Below, piece after piece: positions 29,201 through 38,918 of a stretch of DNA of 64,000 nt (positions are counted from its first letter, which is position 1; each line of letters begins with the position of its first letter). Made by a program: the position numbers and the translations under genes. The notes beneath the pieces are model-generated. The model was not told the origin of the DNA. It saw only the letters and a program-made list of their open reading frames with translations, and did not search any database. The DNA comes from Tetramitus jugosus (Eukaryota > Heterolobosea > Eutetramitea > Acrasida > Vahlkampfiidae): the NCBI GenBank assembly GCA_937625935.1, contig OW569393.1:264997-328996 (forward strand). The letters are read 5' to 3'.

Positions 29201-29942
29201 CTTGTCTGAGCTTTTGGAATCTTATTCAAGCACCGATGTCAATGATGCAATGAAGGACTTGCTGAATGCCGTCAAGGATCGCATCAAGGAATCCAACGCT
29301 CAGCTCGTGTCTCACACTCACTCTCAAGCAGTGATTGCTTGGAACACTTTAATCTCTCAACCAGATCACAGAACGAGAGCCACTAAAACCGCTGCCGGTT
29401 GCCAGAAGGCTGTCTTGGCTCTGCAAGAAGTTTGGAGAATGAAGGGACTTCCTTTGCTCGATGTTCAAATTGGATTGAGTTCTGGTCCATCATTCTACGG
29501 AAATATTGGATCTGATGCAACCAAGATCTTCACTGTCATTGGAAGATCAGCCTCATTGTCCAGTGCTACTTGCAAGTTGAACAAGTCATGGGGAACAAGA
29601 ATCATTTGTTCTCATGATATTTATCAAGCTGTCAAGGATTCATTCTTCCTTCGTCCTCTTGATACCATTGGTGATGATACCTTGATTTATGAATTGGGAG
29701 AAGCAAGAAACACTGATGAGTGGACCCAGGAGTTGTCACAAGAAGTTTCAAGAGAAACTGATCTCTGGTTCGATTACTCGAGGGCATACAAGTTCTATGA
29801 AAAGAGAGAATACGATCAGGCATATGAAATCTTTAGTGACTACTTGAGCAAACATCCATATGATGTTGTGGCTCAGAAGATGGTTGACCGATCAAGACGA
29901 ATGACAGAGAATCAATTTGATGATGAGAGCAGCAAGCAATAA
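26265..29942 (+). CDS. ankyrin-repeat transmembrane protein with degenerate nucleotidyl-cyclase domain
   Basis: The product is 1225 residues. Ankyrin repeats lie at about 160-450 (for example SLSSTPLHYAVAQNCQESVV and KKGDTPLLLAVKNSRRELVR). A TM helix at about 458-484 is followed by a roughly 320-residue extracellular region of dCache-like character. A second TM (about 806-832), a HAMP-like linker and a class III cyclase homology domain follow (about 965-1140). The domain fold is clear (VLTLEF, FYGNIGSDATKIFTVIG). At the positions that hold metal or substrate, however, it has Glu976 for Asp, Gln1021 for the second Asp, and Arg1094, Ser1097 and Ala1101 for the Asp, Asn and Arg of the adenylate-cyclase motif. 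It is therefore probably not catalytic alone. The C-terminus has a TPR-like helix pair (YKFYEKREYDQAYEIFSDYL). It could be a pseudocyclase partner or a pure sensor. Confidence 0.85.
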   Translation: MVSTAAAYRTETAASSSTNNNNNVTAAIVRKPFIQVVQEWATTIEQKLKSKIFQNTTPELPKLALLEDDRKFEDLLVFMNEQENKNAQFLFAAKNGSDAVSLQLFQHLIERHCGERESGATNSNNTEDHNGVLVEKHGGASNNHHGKLKFQWNKIVDKDNANCTLMHICAQRNKPQCMDFLLSHKVAIDSLDSLSSTPLHYAVAQNCQESVVFLLSKGANINAKDSYAKFPLLLALRHKHYAMAELLVSFRPDVHLRGAKGNTVLHFMAEEGDITAVKLLVEKLNASPLRKNNEEENVLYNALPHVEVVQYLATHFATRGLSRLICNTNTSGKSLMHKCGLDGHIDNLLLLLKYMNIGDLSQNQIEALLNTLDKKGDTPLLLAVKNSRRELVRFLVECTEVELNEGDATGFTALQNAVNMSDKEMINSISKAGGSLKPINRHEEAFDNNYCMNCTRSMGTMLVFMLSFISIICIISMAAISLGFYGSNIRRQTKTARDQSFKQVHDFIDSSISQHTVSSLSAISAFQSNLINTNNDLSGALEFTLLMTRSIYNDSDFTIDAYYGNNKGDQVGVIAFNPTSPVDVFQLFANESRFQHNYLPNIFTGSLQDALATTPEFNNASEWDKFGIFYQAANTSRTPSWTLSYAQYSFPGALFMSFITPVYDPVTNVMQSYLGSDISTEALAFYLGASAKEWSSTVVIVERSTGFLLSTSDPDFQVYTNDGSVIERMDGTTGSNDLITTMMTYSHKTFGSKMEKVNSGAYGTFRYQGRVMLLNIGEFKDNYGLDWLILQAVPRDLFFKDFKIAIGTMVGLTFVLLIAGVVISIVASIMFMAPLKRLSALAETIKLLRLEEVERKLVSDVSYFSEIRSLQRSFGSMSLRLKQFRQFIPDHILAVIETEVAHKEILRVETLSASIKKGSSKESSLKRGEVELNTISDSVSDTRFSSHSANYHSKGLIANALTSGLVSGTVSVLTLEFDDLSELLESYSSTDVNDAMKDLLNAVKDRIKESNAQLVSHTHSQAVIAWNTLISQPDHRTRATKTAAGCQKAVLALQEVWRMKGLPLLDVQIGLSSGPSFYGNIGSDATKIFTVIGRSASLSSATCKLNKSWGTRIICSHDIYQAVKDSFFLRPLDTIGDDTLIYELGEARNTDEWTQELSQEVSRETDLWFDYSRAYKFYEKREYDQAYEIFSDYLSKHPYDVVAQKMVDRSRRMTENQFDDESSKQ

Positions 29943-30014
29943 TCAGAAATAAATGAGTAATCGATGCATTCATTGTTATTTAGTTCTTCAATTTAGTGAT
30001 TCCTTTTTGATGGG

Positions 30015-31911
30015 TCAATCGATTTGATACTTTGGCATCGGGAGTAGGTAAATCTCTTTTGCATTCAATCGGATGTTTACTTTAAGGTCCTGAAGCTCTT
30101 CTTGCACAAGGGAGGATTCTATCCAGAACAACGGTTTCTTCACCCTTGAACTGATCCTCAAATCATCACGATTCAACATCTGTTCCTTAACCTCTATATT
30201 CTCGATTATGGCCATTCTCATTTGTTCCACTGTGGTGGATGGCTTGATAGGATGGTGGTATCGACGAGGTTGGCTCAGTTTTCCATCTCTCGCACAAACG
30301 TAAAAAAGTAAGTCAACTTCACCACTGTCTTCGTCGTCAGATATCAGAATGGGAGCATTATCGACCTGATCGGTTGACTCCAGAACATCGGTTTGGTTGT
30401 CTTGGAACGAAAACTCATTGTGTGATAGATTCTCTATCTCTTGGTCAACAGATTGTTGCATGTTCTCGTTGATTTGATCCTTTAACTCATTCAATTGGTT
30501 CTTTGTCTGGGCACATGTAGGGTCTATCTCCAATAATTCCTCACACGCTTCGACTGCTTCATCGAGTTTCTTCAAAGTTGTGAATATGGTAATGAGAGAA
30601 CGATAAATGCTGACTTGTTCTTCGTTGTGTTCACCAGGAGAGCATAAATCAAGTGCCTTGTTCAAGAATTCAATAGCTTTCTCATTCTTGTTCATTGAGG
30701 ATTTAATCTTGGCCGCAAGCATGAAATCCTTGATAGAGTAATTCGTTTCATCTTCATCTACTGAAGAACTAATTGACTTATCCAAGTAAGTGTCGGCCTT
30801 TTCTAACTCTTCCTTACTGAAGAAAGTGGCCGCAAGGTTCCAATAGAGAGTTTCATTAAGGTCCTCATCATCAACAATATTCTCTGACCTTTTATCATAG
30901 GTTGTAAGAGCTTTAGAGCTGTTTCCACTCAGAAGGTAACAAAGAGTCAAAACCTTATTGGCTCTATAGTAGTACACTGTTCTCGGATGATCATCCTTGT
31001 GTCTTCCCTTGCCAATACCTTTCAAGTACAGTTGGGCTTCCTCGTAACGCTCCAATCTAAAGAGTGCATGACCCCTAGAAAATGAATCACGCGATTCACT
31101 TAAATAGGCCCACGCATTCTGATCCCCCTGAGTTTTACGGAGACATTCAGCCATGTTTTTTTCTACCTCACGATGTATTCTTTTGCTATCTTTAATGACC
31201 TTTCCATAGCAATGGATTGCTTTTCCATACTCTGAGAGCTCATAATAAACATCTCCTAACATCTTTTGAGCTTCAGAAAGGAAATCAACTCCGTATGAGA
31301 GAGTGTTTTGGAAGTACAGTGTCCCAAGCGAACCCAGAGTTAATTCGTCTGCAATGTACACACCCTCTGATTCATTGCTAAGAATTTCTTCCAGAATCTG
31401 TTTGGATTGTTCATACTTTGTCTCCCCAAGGTTCTTTCCCTCCACAAACATGTAGCAACAGGCGAGATGGTAAAGTGAACACCAATTCCTGCCTTTCTTT
31501 GGCTTCTGGATGCCTAAACGAGAAGCATTATGCTTCAATGACTGTTTAAAATTAGTTTTGGCTGTTTTATAATGATTGACATACTGTTCTTCATTATTTT
31601 CACAAGTTATCTTCATCAACTCTTCGTAACAAATGCCCATGTTATTGTAGATATCTTCTGTGTTCCAAGAGTTGGGCTTCTTGGATTTCTGCTCCTTTTC
31701 CAAACAGAGAGAAAAAGTTTTCGCAGCTTCCTGGTACTCCCGTCTTTTGAATAGGGAAAGACCCTTGTTGTACAATTGGAGAGCGCTTCTTTCTCTTGGA
31801 CTGGGAGAGGAAATTTGGCTACGAGGTCTCTACAAAAAGGCCGTCTTCGTGAGTACGTACTGAGTGACATCCTTAAAAAACATGGGTTACCTTCTGGGAT
31901 TTTGTGATCAT
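30015..31911 (-). CDS. TPR protein with conserved C-terminal domain, paralog 1
   Basis: Spliced model: exon 1 31891-31911 (M-I-T-K-S-Q-K), intron 31830-31890 (61 nt, GTAACC...TTTTTGTAG, phase 0), exon 2 30015-31829. The product is 611 residues. Without the intron the frame has no ATG before the first TPR, because a stop lies just upstream. Residues about 30-440 are TPR-type helix pairs (ALQLYNKGLSLFKRREYQEA, YYELSEYGKAIHCYGKVIK, KLDEAVEACEELLEIDPTCA). The last 100 residues (about 505-611) form a domain shared with the gene at 36854. It has VEQMRMAIIENI, PLFWIESSLVQEELQ and KEIYLLPMPKYQID, and could be a small beta-grasp fold, though this is a guess. Its neighbour beyond the start is a relic of the GTPase gene, matching the paralog's arrangement. 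Confidence 0.82.
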
Positions 31912-32210
31912 TACTTAGGTTCGTTAAATAGTCTATCTCAAATTTATGTTGTTGTTTGTTGCGAAAATGTGGATTGGGTTTTTGTAGATCGGAGTAAATG
32001 TTCGTTACCAGAATTCAATAAACCAACATTCTGTGAGAGGGAATTATGACCCCTCAGTTCTTGCCAAGCTGTGAGATAAAATTCATGGAAGTAGAATGGC
32101 AGGCAACAAATTTAGAAAAAACTTGCGCTGTTCGATGTGCTGTGATACAATTTTGAGTTCAACTGAGTCTTCTATCTAGTGAGAGCTAGGACCACTCACG
32201 CTTAGATGGA

Positions 32211-33002
32211 TCATTCAGTAAAACTCTGTCCAACAACAAACAAGCTACAAACAACATAAGATGGGAATAAGAAAGAGTACTGTTTACAATTGTTCATCCA
32301 ACAAGAATAGGAAAGTTAGGGACATACATGCCCCAGAAAAAGAAGCATCGCAACGATGGGTGCGGTCGGTGTGCTCACAATGGACACTAGTGTGCTACTG
32401 TACCTTTCAATGATACGAGTGCTCCAGTAATACACTAACATATAACTCATGACATACATGACAGTATACACCCCAAATCACTTGTTTTTACAATGTTGAC
32501 CAATACCGAACCAACATTGTGACCCAAATGTAAAGTGAGTTTGTAAATCACCCCATTTCTCAAGTGTCATCCCCGTGCCTGGGACAAAGTTCCAAGGGAG
32601 GAATAAAATGTTTGCCAGTAGTTGGTAAGTACTCTGCCAGAACAGTAAATGAAAACGATCAACTTGCATGTTCTGAGTGAACTTTTCTTGTCCAACATTG
32701 AGGAAGGCACCAGGTACCTTACCCAGGAAAAAAATCAGAGGGCAACCTGATTGGGCAATGTTCTTGGGATTCTTAGCCATGCAGGCAAAGCGTGAATAGA
32801 TGGAGGAGACGACATAGCATCCACCATAAACAAGCACGAATGCACACGAGCAGCTCACCAGAATAAAGTAGGGAACAACTGGACAGGCATCGGTCATCAA
32901 CTTGAAGAAGATAACCTGGATAACCTCAAGTGCAATAGTTGCAAGTATCAACAACGCAAATGGAAGTGCTTGGAGGATTGAATCTCTTCGTAGATAGTGC
33001 AT
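32211..33002 (-). pseudogene. CRT-like (chloroquine-resistance-transporter family) pseudogene with internal deletion
   Basis: Two hydrophobic helices at the N-terminus (ALPFALLILATIALEVIQVI, then a second at about residues 43-65) resemble TM1-2 of CRT-like transporters. The frame then jumps straight to TM7-8-type sequence (LGKVPGAFLNVGQEKFTQNM, STYQLLANILFLPWNFVPG). The middle four or so helices are missing. Coding continues in the same frame past one TGA (CKNK, stop, FGVYTVMYVMSYM). It then crosses an apparent intron with GTATGT...AACAG and ends near 32211 in a last helix (SFLFPSYVVCSLFVVGQS). CRT-family proteins are vacuolar transporters of peptides, drugs or amino acids. This copy cannot make a normal 10-helix protein. 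Confidence 0.62.
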
Positions 33003-33255
33003 TAGGTAGTTAGTACTTTGGTTTTCGTTCTCTTATACTATCCTAAAATTTCGTTCATAAACGATGTGAGGACAATGCATACTGGGGGGTTTTGTTCCAT
33101 GTTAGAATTAGAGGAGATGTCACACACATATCATCTTGACAGATTAGGTGACCTCAGGTTTTGCCCATGCATGAACACTTTCGGGCCTTGGTTCGCGGAA
33201 AACAAGTGTACCATTAGTTACTCGGTATCAACGTGATTTGTGACTCTCAAGGTCA

Positions 33256-33560
33256 TCTTCGAACAAGCAAGGTTCCTAGCAATGAACTGTGTATTTGCAA
33301 TCGAAAGTCTGGATATTTCAAAGGCATTAAGTCTTTCCAAAGAACAAGTCATGGATACTGTTCCAGCTGTTAACATACATAATTAATCGTAGATGGCCCT
33401 CTACAACAAAGGAATTACTTTTTGGTTATGTACTCCGAATGATCTGTTAGAAATTTTACTTGATGCCTTTACGGCAAGAAGTGATTTGGCTGAATTGAAT
33501 CAAAGTAATGTAACCCAGTTGAAAAGGTGAAAAACAACATGGAAAAACACATTTCAGAAT
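33256..33560 (+). pseudogene. relic of the GTPase-glycosyltransferase gene at 38919
   Basis: Two blocks match the intact gene. ARFLAMNCVFAIESLD here matches SKFLAVNCIFAIERDL (40400-40450). SLSKEQVMDTV and the following TKELLFG-like and TPNDLLE stretch match 41030-41175 (NLSKQRVMDIV, RTKELLFGSLFTPNDS). A Leu/Asn-rich tail with NQSNVTQLKR matches the Asp-Gln-Ala-Ser segment that follows in the intact gene. About 590 nt between the blocks are deleted, and stops interrupt the frame. The DNA is still recognisably similar. It lies on the plus strand to the right of TPR paralog 1, just as the intact GTPase lies to the right of TPR paralog 2. Confidence 0.7.
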
Positions 33561-34439
33561 GACTGCTTGATGGACTTGAGCTGACACGTAAATTCAATGT
33601 TGCTCTTGCATGTTTTGATAGTGCTTCAAAATGTCACTTCTCTGTTCAATAACTGGAGCAGCACTGGAACTTCAAAGTCAATGACACGTGCAACTACAGA
33701 TCGATTCTGGTTGCCACGACTCAAGACTGCGCCTTCATGCGCGGTACACTAGTGTTGGCACTGCCCAAGCTTCGCGTTAAAAGCTCGAATGAGGAGGAAA
33801 CCCTGCATGATTAGTTGGGCTGACAAGAAGGCCACCTACTCTGCTCCGTTTCACTTGTATGTGACGGATGTAGTGATCAGAGGGGACATACTCTTGCAGA
33901 ATACTCTGAAGAGTGACCATGCAAGAATCTTTGCCCAGCATTGATCTCCTTTCCGAGTCTGCTACTTTCGTTGTCATCTCTTGTCAGGAACGACGGTGGG
34001 TCCATCAACATGACATACCCTTCAACAGTTACGTAACCCAACACACCAGTAGCCTCAGAGAGCACGACAAGCTATTGAACAATGGACAAACGGTGATCAT
34101 CACAGACGACCAACAAGCTCGAACTGAAATTGATCTTACCAACTCCACCTTCCCAGGCCATTTGGTTGACCACCCAGTCCTTCAGTTATTTGTTGCCGTT
34201 CACTCTGAATACATCCAGCAGCTCATTCAGTTCGCTTTTCTTGGTTGGGTTGGTGTGTTCATGCAAGACATTCAGCTGGTCCCTTTTCGTCGGAGTTGAG
34301 CAATTGGAAAGTTCATGTCACATTTATTAATAAAAAAGGTAAAGTTGTCTCAATGTGGAAGAGGTCCGTTATACCCTTAGTTAATGTGAATCCGATTTTA
34401 AACTTGTGAAACAGAAAACTCTGGACAACAGAACAACTG
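33561..34439. other. gene-free or decayed stretch
   Basis: No gene is supported. Plus-strand 33913-34299 has a 128-codon open frame, and minus-strand 33780-34065 has open frames with MDPPSFLTRDDNESS and HYIRHIQVKRSRVGG. Neither shows a domain. The GTPase relic may fade into this region. Confidence 0.4.
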
Positions 34440-36620
34440 ATGGAAGATCAGGGACGAAAGACCTTTCAGGTCAATTCTTCATCAAAGCAACCAAACAACA
34501 GATGCTGTTTGGCATTTAAGCATTTGTGGTCCTTTCAAATGCTCGTCACATTACTCATTTTTCTGGTTGTTGCAATGACTGCTGTGAGTATCTGGCCCTC
34601 GAACTACGCATTTTCAGCGAAGGGTGTTCGTCAAATCGCTCTCATCGCCCAGAAAAATTTGATTGATCGGACAATTTCCGAAGTTTCGGAACAACTGAAC
34701 AGTGTGGCTCAATGTTTGAACGTTACGCGGACGTCGTATGAAATACAAGAAAGAATGGGCCACTCAGTTCCTTCCTTGTCTGAAAATGCCAGTTTAGCGA
34801 CCATGTCCGTCTTCAAGCACACCTCCCTTGCTTCGACAGTGGAGCTTGGTCTATCAGATGGCACTTTGCTCGGCATATCTCGTCAGAGCACTGTTGACAT
34901 GTTTACAACTGACGGAAAAGGAACTCTGGTGTACAACCAATTTAACCTGGACACTCTGACAATAGGACCACACCTGTTCAACATTACTGACTTTTTTATT
35001 GAGAAGCGACCGTGGTATCGCTTAGCCGTGGATAACAATCGAACCATATGGTCTCCAACGTTTCAATCTGCGGATTCCCCTCCCAACTTCATTATGACCC
35101 TCAGCTTACCCTATTATTCACTCGTGAGCGGACAATTCGTCGGTGTCATTGCTATCGAAGTTGACTTGAATGTTTTTTCAAGCTATGTGAGGTCTCTACC
35201 GTCTCTCAATAAGACGCGAGTGTTGTTGTTAGGGAGAGATGGTTCTCTGATTGCTGCTTCTGCAGGCAACTTTTACACGATTGTGAACCAAACAAACGTC
35301 ATTAGAAATCCTGGTAGCCAAAGCTCCGATTCTGTGATTCGAGAAACAATAGGTCAAGTTTTCTGTAGAAACTTGACAAATCAGGCACATCCGAACCTAG
35401 TCGCGTTCACCTACAAGGGAACAACTGGAAAACGAGTAGTCTCTCTGCAAGATATTGTAGATCCGTATGGTATCGAATGGATGGTGGTAGTAAACGTTGC
35501 GAACAGTGATATTGTGGGGTCTGTTATTGAAGCCAACAAGATCAATGCCATCATTTGTAGTGTATGTCTCATTATATCCGCTGTTTTTGCCACTGCTATT
35601 AGCAGTCTGCTGTTTCGGCCATTGCGGAGAGTGTGTCGAGAGATGGACTTGGTGGCCGATATGGATTTTAGGAGTAAATCGGCCATTCATACTTACAAAT
35701 TGTTCGAGTTGAGTGAACTCCGGAGTGCGCTCAGTCGAATGAAACATGGACTCAGGAACTTTGAAAAATATGTTCCCTCCGATGTTGTTAAGACAATTGT
35801 AAGATCGAGAGAGGAGAACAATCTAGGAGTGGTCTCCAGATCTCTAACGGTCATGTTTACAGATATCAAGGATTTTACTTCTGTTGCCGAGAGAATGGAT
35901 CCCAATGATCTGATACACCTCATGAGCGATTTTTTCTCCAACATGTCCAAAATCGTTATGGATCATCAAGGGGTCGTGGACAAATATATCGGAGATGCCA
36001 TAATGGCTCTATGGAATGCACCGACTAGTGTTCTCAATCATGAAATCTGTGCGGTGACTGCTGCAGTCGAAATGAAATTTAAATTGAAAATACTCAATGA
36101 AACATGGGTCCAGAGAAATCTTCCAGCAATATCAATGCGCGTAGGAATAAACTCTGGTGAATGTTTAGTTGGAAACGTAGGTAGCGAACAACGAATGAAT
36201 TACACGGTTCTAGGTGACAATGTCAATATCGCCTCTCGTTGCGAAACACTCAACAAGAGATATGGAACAGACATTATGATTACTGAGAATACCTACAATG
36301 CGCTGAATGGACAATTTCTTTGTCGATGGCTGGCCTATGTCAGCCTCAAAGGCAAGTCACTTCCCATACATGTGTATGAAGTGATATGTGCAGAGACGAA
36401 CGCAACGGATGAACAACGTGAGTTGTGCAAGTTACATAACGATCTTAAGAGTGCAATTAGTGATGGAGACAAAACTACGACGAGGAACTTGTGTCGTCAA
36501 CTCTTTGAAATTGATGAAACCAATGTTTCAGCCAAAGAAGTGTTGGATGTGGTGATAGCGAGTAATGGAGACATGAATTTGAATATAGAGACAGTTATCG
36601 TTCACTTGCAGGAAAAGTAA
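34440..36620 (+). CDS. transmembrane adenylate cyclase with extracellular sensor region
   Basis: The product is 726 residues. TM1 is at about 32-53 (FQMLVTLLIFLVVAMTAVS). An extracellular region of about 310 residues (dCache-like, many N-glycosylation sequons) is next, then TM2 at about 365-388. A HAMP-like linker leads to a class III cyclase domain at about 464-650. Catalytic residues are present: the metal Asp475 (FTDIKDF) and Asp519 (KYIGDAIMALW), the adenine pair Lys515 and Asp593 (VLGDNVNIASR), and the transition-state Asn596 and Arg600. The Lys/Asp pair is the adenylate-cyclase signature, as opposed to Glu/Cys of guanylate cyclases. The protein would make cAMP in response to an outside ligand. 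Such dCache-HAMP cyclases are numerous in Naegleria. The ATG follows an A-rich leader. Confidence 0.9.
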   Translation: MEDQGRKTFQVNSSSKQPNNRCCLAFKHLWSFQMLVTLLIFLVVAMTAVSIWPSNYAFSAKGVRQIALIAQKNLIDRTISEVSEQLNSVAQCLNVTRTSYEIQERMGHSVPSLSENASLATMSVFKHTSLASTVELGLSDGTLLGISRQSTVDMFTTDGKGTLVYNQFNLDTLTIGPHLFNITDFFIEKRPWYRLAVDNNRTIWSPTFQSADSPPNFIMTLSLPYYSLVSGQFVGVIAIEVDLNVFSSYVRSLPSLNKTRVLLLGRDGSLIAASAGNFYTIVNQTNVIRNPGSQSSDSVIRETIGQVFCRNLTNQAHPNLVAFTYKGTTGKRVVSLQDIVDPYGIEWMVVVNVANSDIVGSVIEANKINAIICSVCLIISAVFATAISSLLFRPLRRVCREMDLVADMDFRSKSAIHTYKLFELSELRSALSRMKHGLRNFEKYVPSDVVKTIVRSREENNLGVVSRSLTVMFTDIKDFTSVAERMDPNDLIHLMSDFFSNMSKIVMDHQGVVDKYIGDAIMALWNAPTSVLNHEICAVTAAVEMKFKLKILNETWVQRNLPAISMRVGINSGECLVGNVGSEQRMNYTVLGDNVNIASRCETLNKRYGTDIMITENTYNALNGQFLCRWLAYVSLKGKSLPIHVYEVICAETNATDEQRELCKLHNDLKSAISDGDKTTTRNLCRQLFEIDETNVSAKEVLDVVIASNGDMNLNIETVIVHLQEK

Positions 36621-36853
36621 AACGAGAGCCCCGAAAGGCTCTCTGTTGTTTTCATATTCCTGAACCTTACTGCCTACGACCACCCGTAATCGTAGGCAAT
36701 TTTAGGCACCAAAGTATCGACACCTATCGGGTTAATTTTGTTGGTGAAGAACCAACAGCGTGAGTTGATGTCAAGTGTGTTTTTATCTAGTAACGGCAGA
36801 TTCAAAGGATCTCGATAAAGCTTTATAAACTCAAGGACAAGCGAGAGCGAAAT

Positions 36854-38686
36854 TCAATTGATTTGATACTTCAGTTTTGGGAATAAGTATATCTCTCTTG
36901 CTTTCAACTTGTCATTTACCTTGAGTCTCACAATTTCGTCATGAACAAGCGTTTCATCGCTCCAGAACACTGGTTTGAGTACTCTAGGACTTATCCTGAA
37001 CTGTTCAAGATTTAGTTGCTTTGCGTCCAAATCGTCCAAAATGTTCCTTCTCATGTCTTCAAATGTGGTTGAGGACTTGATGACATGTTGGTATCTGAAT
37101 GGATTGCTCAGCTTACCGTTCGACTTACAAACATAAAAAACAACATCCATGTCATCATCACTCTCTCTTTCTAACTCCAAAACAAAAGTTGGAGATTGAG
37201 GAGGCTCCTCTTGATAGGTGGGCTTCTTCTTCATTGGTGTTTCTTTTCTGGATAGGCTTGACTTGCTCTTCTTAAGTTGATTCTCAAGAAGCTTCTTTTC
37301 CTTCTTTGTTTCTGAGCAGGAAGGTTTTAACTTCAGCAATTCCTTGCAAGTATTGACAGCCTCGTTGAGTTTCTGAGTATTTGTAAATATTGTGATGAGG
37401 GAACGATAAATATTCTCTTGGTCCTTTTTGTGCTTCTTCTGGGTGCATAGAGCGAGTGCCTTGTTTAAGAATTCAATGGCTTCTTCGTTCTTTTCGACTG
37501 AAGACTTGATATCAGCTGAAACTATGTAATCTTGAATGGTAAAATCAGACCTGTCATTCCCATAACAACTGAGAGACATATCCAAGTACTTGTTTGCTTC
37601 TTCGTGCTGTTCGTCGTTGGCGTTGGAAACCGCAATATTCCAATAGAGGATACCATTGAGATGTCCATCATATTCAACCTTCTCAGATCTTGCATCATAA
37701 ACCTTCAAGGCTCTCGAGTTGTCCTGAGTCATGAAGTAGCAAAGAGTCAACAACTTGTTTGCTTTATAGTAGTATACCGTTTTTGGATGATCTTCTTTAT
37801 GTCTACCCTTGTCGATATGTCTCAAGTCTTTCTTTGCTTCTTCGTAGTTCTCCAGCTGAAAATGGGCGAATCCTCGAGTGTAACAATCGCTTGACTTTGT
37901 TAAATAAGTCCAAGAGTCTTGTTCTCCTTGGGAGTTCTTCAAACAGTTTGCTATCTTTTGTTCTACCTCTTGTTTGAATTCTCCACCCACGATCTTCAAG
38001 ATTTTGCCATAACTATGAATTGCTTTCCCAAAATCTGAGGTCTCTGCATAAATATCACCCAACATCTTGCGTGTCTCGATCATAACATCGATTGACCTTG
38101 AAACTGTTTTCTCCAAGTTCTGTTTTCCCACCGAATCCATAGTGAGTTCATCGGTGACATACAAACCTTCCGATTCATTTCTTTCAATTTCTTCGAGATA
38201 TTTCAAAGATTGTTGATATTTAGGTTCAGCATCTTTTCCTTCGACAAATTTGTAACAACTTGCTAGATGGTACAGTGAGCAGCAATTTCTTCCCTTTTTG
38301 ACCTTCAAACGAGAAGCATTGAGTTTCAATGCTCTTTCAAAGTAACTCTTTGCAGTTTTGAAGTGTTGGAGATAATTCCTCTCATCATTTTCGAAAGCTA
38401 CCTCCATCAACTCCTGGTAGCATATACCAATGTTATTTACAATGTCTTCTGGATTCCAAGAGTTGGTGACCTTGGCTTTCTTCTCTTTTTCCAAACAGCG
38501 AGTGAAAGTGTCAGCAGCTTCTTGATATTCTCTCTTGTTGAAAAGAGTGAATCCCTTGTTGAACAATTGGAGAGCACTTGGTTCTCTCTTAGGACTTGGT
38601 TTTGGTTCACGATCTCGCTGGCAGATTGACAAGTCAGATCAAACTTCCTCTCAAAACATATTGTGCACACTTACCTTCAATGGCAT
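36854..38686 (-). CDS. TPR protein with conserved C-terminal domain, paralog 2
   Basis: Spliced model: exon 1 38675-38686 (M-P-L-K), intron 38618-38674 (57 nt, GTAAGT...CTGCCAG, phase 0), exon 2 36854-38617. The product is 591 residues. It is a clear paralog of the gene at 30015. TPR helices cover about 25-430 (ALQLFNKGFTLFNKREYQEA, SDFGKAIHSYGKILK). A Lys-rich linker with KRKK-type residues follows. The shared C-terminal domain (about 490-591) has VVFYVCKSNGKL, RYQHVIKSSTTFEDMRR and KAREIYLFPKLKYQIN. The intron position and phase agree with paralog 1. It is transcribed divergently from the GTPase-glycosyltransferase gene, with 232 bp between the two ATGs. Confidence 0.82.
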
Positions 38687-38918
38687 CGCTTCTCGATTTT
38701 TTGATGTGGTTTGTTTTAATCTTGAGGGAAGAAATTTTGTAATCCACATTCCTTTTTTAAATTATCCATTGACATGTGACACTGGGCTTTACTTTTTCCG
38801 ACAATTTTCTCGACCGAAATGGAAGAGAGGGAAGTTGTAACGCTGTTCTCCGTAATTTTTTGATGTTAGAAAGTTGATCCTTCCCAAAAACCAACAAAAA
38901 ACAACACAACAAGACAGA
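38687..38918. promoter_or_regulatory. 232-bp shared divergent upstream region (TPR paralog 2 / GTPase-GT)
   Basis: The two ATGs are 232 bp apart on opposite strands, so the promoters must overlap or be shared. The A-rich leader before the plus-strand ATG is visible (38886-38910). I see no specific factor site. Confidence 0.35.

Noticed and set aside
31616..31870. Minus frame MSLSTYSRRRPF as 5' end of TPR paralog 1
   Set aside because: It is out of frame with the TPR repeats. The intron GTAACC...TTTTTGTAG gives a matching start that agrees with paralog 2.
33913..34299. 128-codon plus-strand frame
   Set aside because: No motif and an equally good minus-strand frame overlaps. The area is decayed.
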